Positions 61,687-64,000 of a DNA stretch of 64,000 nt are shown in pieces. The stretch spans positions 143,500-207,499 of the forward strand of contig UQUR01000002.1 of NCBI GenBank assembly GCA_900544345.1, in the 5' to 3' direction. The notes beneath the pieces are model-generated. The model did not search any database. It was not told the origin of the DNA and saw nothing but the letters and a program-made list of their open reading frames with translations. Source of the stretch: an uncultured Sutterella sp. Its GTDB lineage: Bacteria; Pseudomonadota; Gammaproteobacteria; Burkholderiales; Burkholderiaceae_F. Numbering within the stretch: the stretch's first letter is position 1; every line of letters begins with the position of its first letter. The translations under genes were made by a program, and so were the position numbers.

Positions 61687-61692
61687 AAAAGC

Positions 61693-62820
61693 ATGCAGTA
61701 CATCAGTGAATACCGTGACAAAGAAAAGGCATTAGCCATCAGTGAAGCGATCAATAAGCTAGCCGATCCCCATAAATACTATCGCTTTATGGAGTTTTGC
61801 GGCGGTCACACCCATGTACTTTCCCGCTGGGGTTTAACGGATCTGTTGCCCGAACAAGTCAGAATGATTCACGGTCCGGGTTGTCCGGTCTGCGTTTTAC
61901 CGGTGGGCCGCATAGAGATGGCAATTGAACTTGCTCTGCAAAAAGACATTATTCTGTGCACCTATGCCGATACTTTAAGAGTGCCGACTTCTAAAGGTCT
62001 GTCTTTATTTAATTGCCGTTCAATGGGTGGAGATGTCCGCATGGTTTACTCTCCCATGGATGCAATCCATATCGCTCAAAAAAATCCCGATAAAGAAGTC
62101 GTATTTTTTGCTATCGGCTTTGAAACGACTACGCCTCCGACAGCTATCGCAGTCAAAACTGCCCGAAAACTCAAGCTCAAAAATTTTTCGGTCTTTGTAA
62201 ACCACGTACTCACACCTGCGGCAATGAACCACATTCTTGAAAGCGGCAGGGAGCATGCTGCAGGGGTTACTTTAGATGGGCTGGTCGGCCCCGCACATGT
62301 TTCAACCGTCATCGGTTCTGAGGCCTACGAGCCTTTTGCAAAAGCGTGGCATAAGCCGGTTGTTATCGCAGGCTTTGAACCACTGGATATGCTGCTCGCC
62401 ATTTATATGCTGATCAAACAGGTCAACGAAGAGCGGGCAGAAGTAGAAAATGAATTCACGCGTGCCGTTACGCCAAAAGGAAACACTACGGCAATAGCGC
62501 TTATGAACGAAATTTTTGAATTGCGTGAGAGCTTTGAATGGCGGGGTTTGGGAGCTGTTCCTTTTTCTGCCCTAAGGTTAAAAGAAGTATTTGCTGAGTT
62601 TGATGCTGAAAAACGATTCTCGATGCCCAAACGCCACAGTCCGGACAACCGCGCCTGTGCCTGCGGAGCAATTTTGAGGGGCGAAAAGACTCCGACCGAG
62701 TGCAAGCTTTTCGGCACAGTCTGTACACCAGCTCATCCGATAGGAGCCTGCATGGTCAGCTCCGAGGGGGCCTGTGCAGCCTATTGGCGCTATGCCCCGA
62801 AAACAAGAGCGAGTAAATAA
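61693..62820 (+). CDS. hypD: Hydrogenase Fe-cofactor assembly protein HypD
   Basis: This 375-residue iron-sulphur protein assembles the Fe(CN)2CO group. Conserved motifs include FCGGHTH (iron-binding Cys), HGPGCPVCVLP and ETTTPPTA; the [4Fe-4S] ligands are in ACACG, CKLFGTVC and GACMVS at the C-terminus. It starts 6 bases after hypC. Confidence 0.97.
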   Translation: MQYISEYRDKEKALAISEAINKLADPHKYYRFMEFCGGHTHVLSRWGLTDLLPEQVRMIHGPGCPVCVLPVGRIEMAIELALQKDIILCTYADTLRVPTSKGLSLFNCRSMGGDVRMVYSPMDAIHIAQKNPDKEVVFFAIGFETTTPPTAIAVKTARKLKLKNFSVFVNHVLTPAAMNHILESGREHAAGVTLDGLVGPAHVSTVIGSEAYEPFAKAWHKPVVIAGFEPLDMLLAIYMLIKQVNEERAEVENEFTRAVTPKGNTTAIALMNEIFELRESFEWRGLGAVPFSALRLKEVFAEFDAEKRFSMPKRHSPDNRACACGAILRGEKTPTECKLFGTVCTPAHPIGACMVSSEGACAAYWRYAPKTRASK

Positions 62821-62831
62821 GAGAGATTTTT

Positions 62832-63881
62832 ATGTCGTCAATTAAACCCAATTATGTTCGTCATTTGGACCTTCGCAACGGTCTGATTGAAATGACTCAC
62901 GGAGCCGGGGGCTTGGCCAGTGCCCAATTGATTGAAGAAGTCTTTGCCAAACACTTTACAAACGAATGGCTCGATGAGGGACACGACGGAGCCGTATTGC
63001 CTGCGCTCAGAAAACCTGTTGCCGTCTCCTGCGACTCTCACGTCATCTCTCCCATCTTTTTCCCCGGAGGAGATATCGGACGTCTTGCCGTGTGCGGCAC
63101 AGTCAATGATGTAGCCATGTGCGGCGCCAAGCCGCTCTATATTGCGGCAAGTTTTATTCTTGAGGAAGGTTTGGCGCTTTCTGACCTGGATAAAATCGTC
63201 TCTTCCATGGCTCTTGCAGCTAAAGAAGCCGGTGTTGCCATTGTCACGGGCGATACAAAAGTAGTTGAAAAAGGGCATGGCGACGGAATCTATATTTCGA
63301 CCGCCGGGATAGGTGAAAAAATCACCGATTGCCGCATTTCCGGTCAGCAAGCCAAACCGGGGGATGCAGTGTTAATTTCCGGCAGCATGGGTGATCACGG
63401 AACGGCCATTTTGTCAAAACGCGAAAACATGTCTTTTTTAACTGAAATTCAAAGCGATGTTGCTCCGCTCAACGGCTTGGTTGAAAAGATCCTGAAAGTT
63501 GTTCCAGATATCCACGTCCTAAGGGATCCGACCCGAGGAGGACTGGCTGCAACATTAAATGAAATCGCCCACCAAAGCAGTGTCGGCATTTACCTTAGCG
63601 AAAACGATATCCCGGTGAAACCCAGCGTAGCGGCAGCCTGTGAATTTTTGGGGCTTGATCCTTTGTTTGTCGCTAACGAAGGTAAACTCATCGTAATCTG
63701 CGAGAAAAATCAAGCACAGGCTGTACTCAATGAGATGAGACAACATCCTCTCGGTCAGGAGGCTGCAATCATCGGCGAAGTGACAGCAGAAAACGCCGGT
63801 TGCGTAGAAATGCAGACGCTTTTAGGCGGACGCAGAAGTGTTGACTGGTTAAACGGTGAACAGCTTCCGCGTATCTGCTAA
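62832..63881 (+). CDS. hypE: Hydrogenase maturation protein HypE
   Basis: This 349-residue ATP-dependent dehydratase turns the thiocarboxamide on its C-terminal cysteine into thiocyanate. The C-terminus is PRIC, the required terminal Cys. The PurM-like ATP-binding fold shows GAGGLASAQLIEEVF, SCDSHVISPIFFPGGDIG and DPTRGGLAATLNE. It ends the hypABFCDE operon; no terminator is obvious behind it. Confidence 0.97.
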   Translation: MSSIKPNYVRHLDLRNGLIEMTHGAGGLASAQLIEEVFAKHFTNEWLDEGHDGAVLPALRKPVAVSCDSHVISPIFFPGGDIGRLAVCGTVNDVAMCGAKPLYIAASFILEEGLALSDLDKIVSSMALAAKEAGVAIVTGDTKVVEKGHGDGIYISTAGIGEKITDCRISGQQAKPGDAVLISGSMGDHGTAILSKRENMSFLTEIQSDVAPLNGLVEKILKVVPDIHVLRDPTRGGLAATLNEIAHQSSVGIYLSENDIPVKPSVAAACEFLGLDPLFVANEGKLIVICEKNQAQAVLNEMRQHPLGQEAAIIGEVTAENAGCVEMQTLLGGRRSVDWLNGEQLPRIC

Positions 63882-63936
63882 CGATTAGTCCAAACAAGTC
63901 CTACTCCAAACAAAGAGAAGAGGGCTATAAACAGTT

Positions 63937-63994
63937 ATGCTATAATTACTCAAATCTACTTTATATTAATTAAAATGAGTAAATTGTATAGCAT
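63937..63994. repeat. Imperfect inverted repeat at the right window edge
   Basis: ATGCTATAATTACTCA and TGAGTAAATTGTATAGCAT are near-complementary arms around 23 bases of AT-rich DNA. It may be a regulatory palindrome or the end of a mobile element continuing beyond the window; nothing more can be seen. Confidence 0.4.
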
Positions 63995-64000
63995 CAGCCA

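Overview
The window is bacterial chromosome carrying one complete-looking prophage of about 35 kb. Gene content and order (leuC-leuD, obgE-rpmA-rplU, ispB, a hup/hyp hydrogenase cluster) and protein style suggest a betaproteobacterium of the Burkholderiales, possibly a Sutterella/Parasutterella-like gut organism. The family-level guess is inference from remembered protein resemblance, not a search.

Left chromosomal arm (1-9270): the 3' part of leuC, leuD, an M3 oligoendopeptidase, obgE-rpmA-rplU on the minus strand, a PiT-type phosphate transporter behind a likely Pho box, ispB, and tRNA-Pro(CGG).

Prophage (about 9249-44294): inserted in the 3' end of tRNA-Pro, whose last bases are repeated at 44273-44294. 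A tyrosine integrase lies at the left end. Most other genes lie on the minus strand and are transcribed leftwards: repressor/Cro switch, a Rha-type protein, primase-helicase, an iteron cluster, a Q-like activator, terminase, lambda-type portal, protease-capsid fusion, a P2-type contractile tail, then holin, endolysin and Rz/Rz1. The virion would be a myovirus with a lambda-like head and a P2-like tail.

The most striking system is a diversity-generating retroelement (DGR) at 12.3-16.1 kb. The last 135 bases of the tail-fibre gene (variable repeat, VR) have a near copy (template repeat, TR) about 190 bp downstream, followed by a DGR-type reverse transcriptase and two small genes. All 22 TR/VR differences fall at TR adenines, and all 22 change an amino acid in a lectin-like fibre tip. 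This is the signature of adenine-directed mutagenic retrohoming that retargets phage adsorption. No Avd gene sits in its usual place, so the two small downstream genes are candidates for the accessory role.

Right chromosomal arm (44300-64000): an Ldh-family dehydrogenase, an OLD-family nuclease divergent from a LOG-type protein, a MerR regulator divergent from a metallo-beta-lactamase-fold hydrolase with a textbook MerR promoter, and a [NiFe]-hydrogenase locus. The locus has structural and maturation genes (hupSLC, hupDFGHI) on one strand and hupJ-hupK-hypABFCDE on the other. The small subunit carries the two extra cysteines of oxygen-tolerant, Hyd-1-like enzymes.
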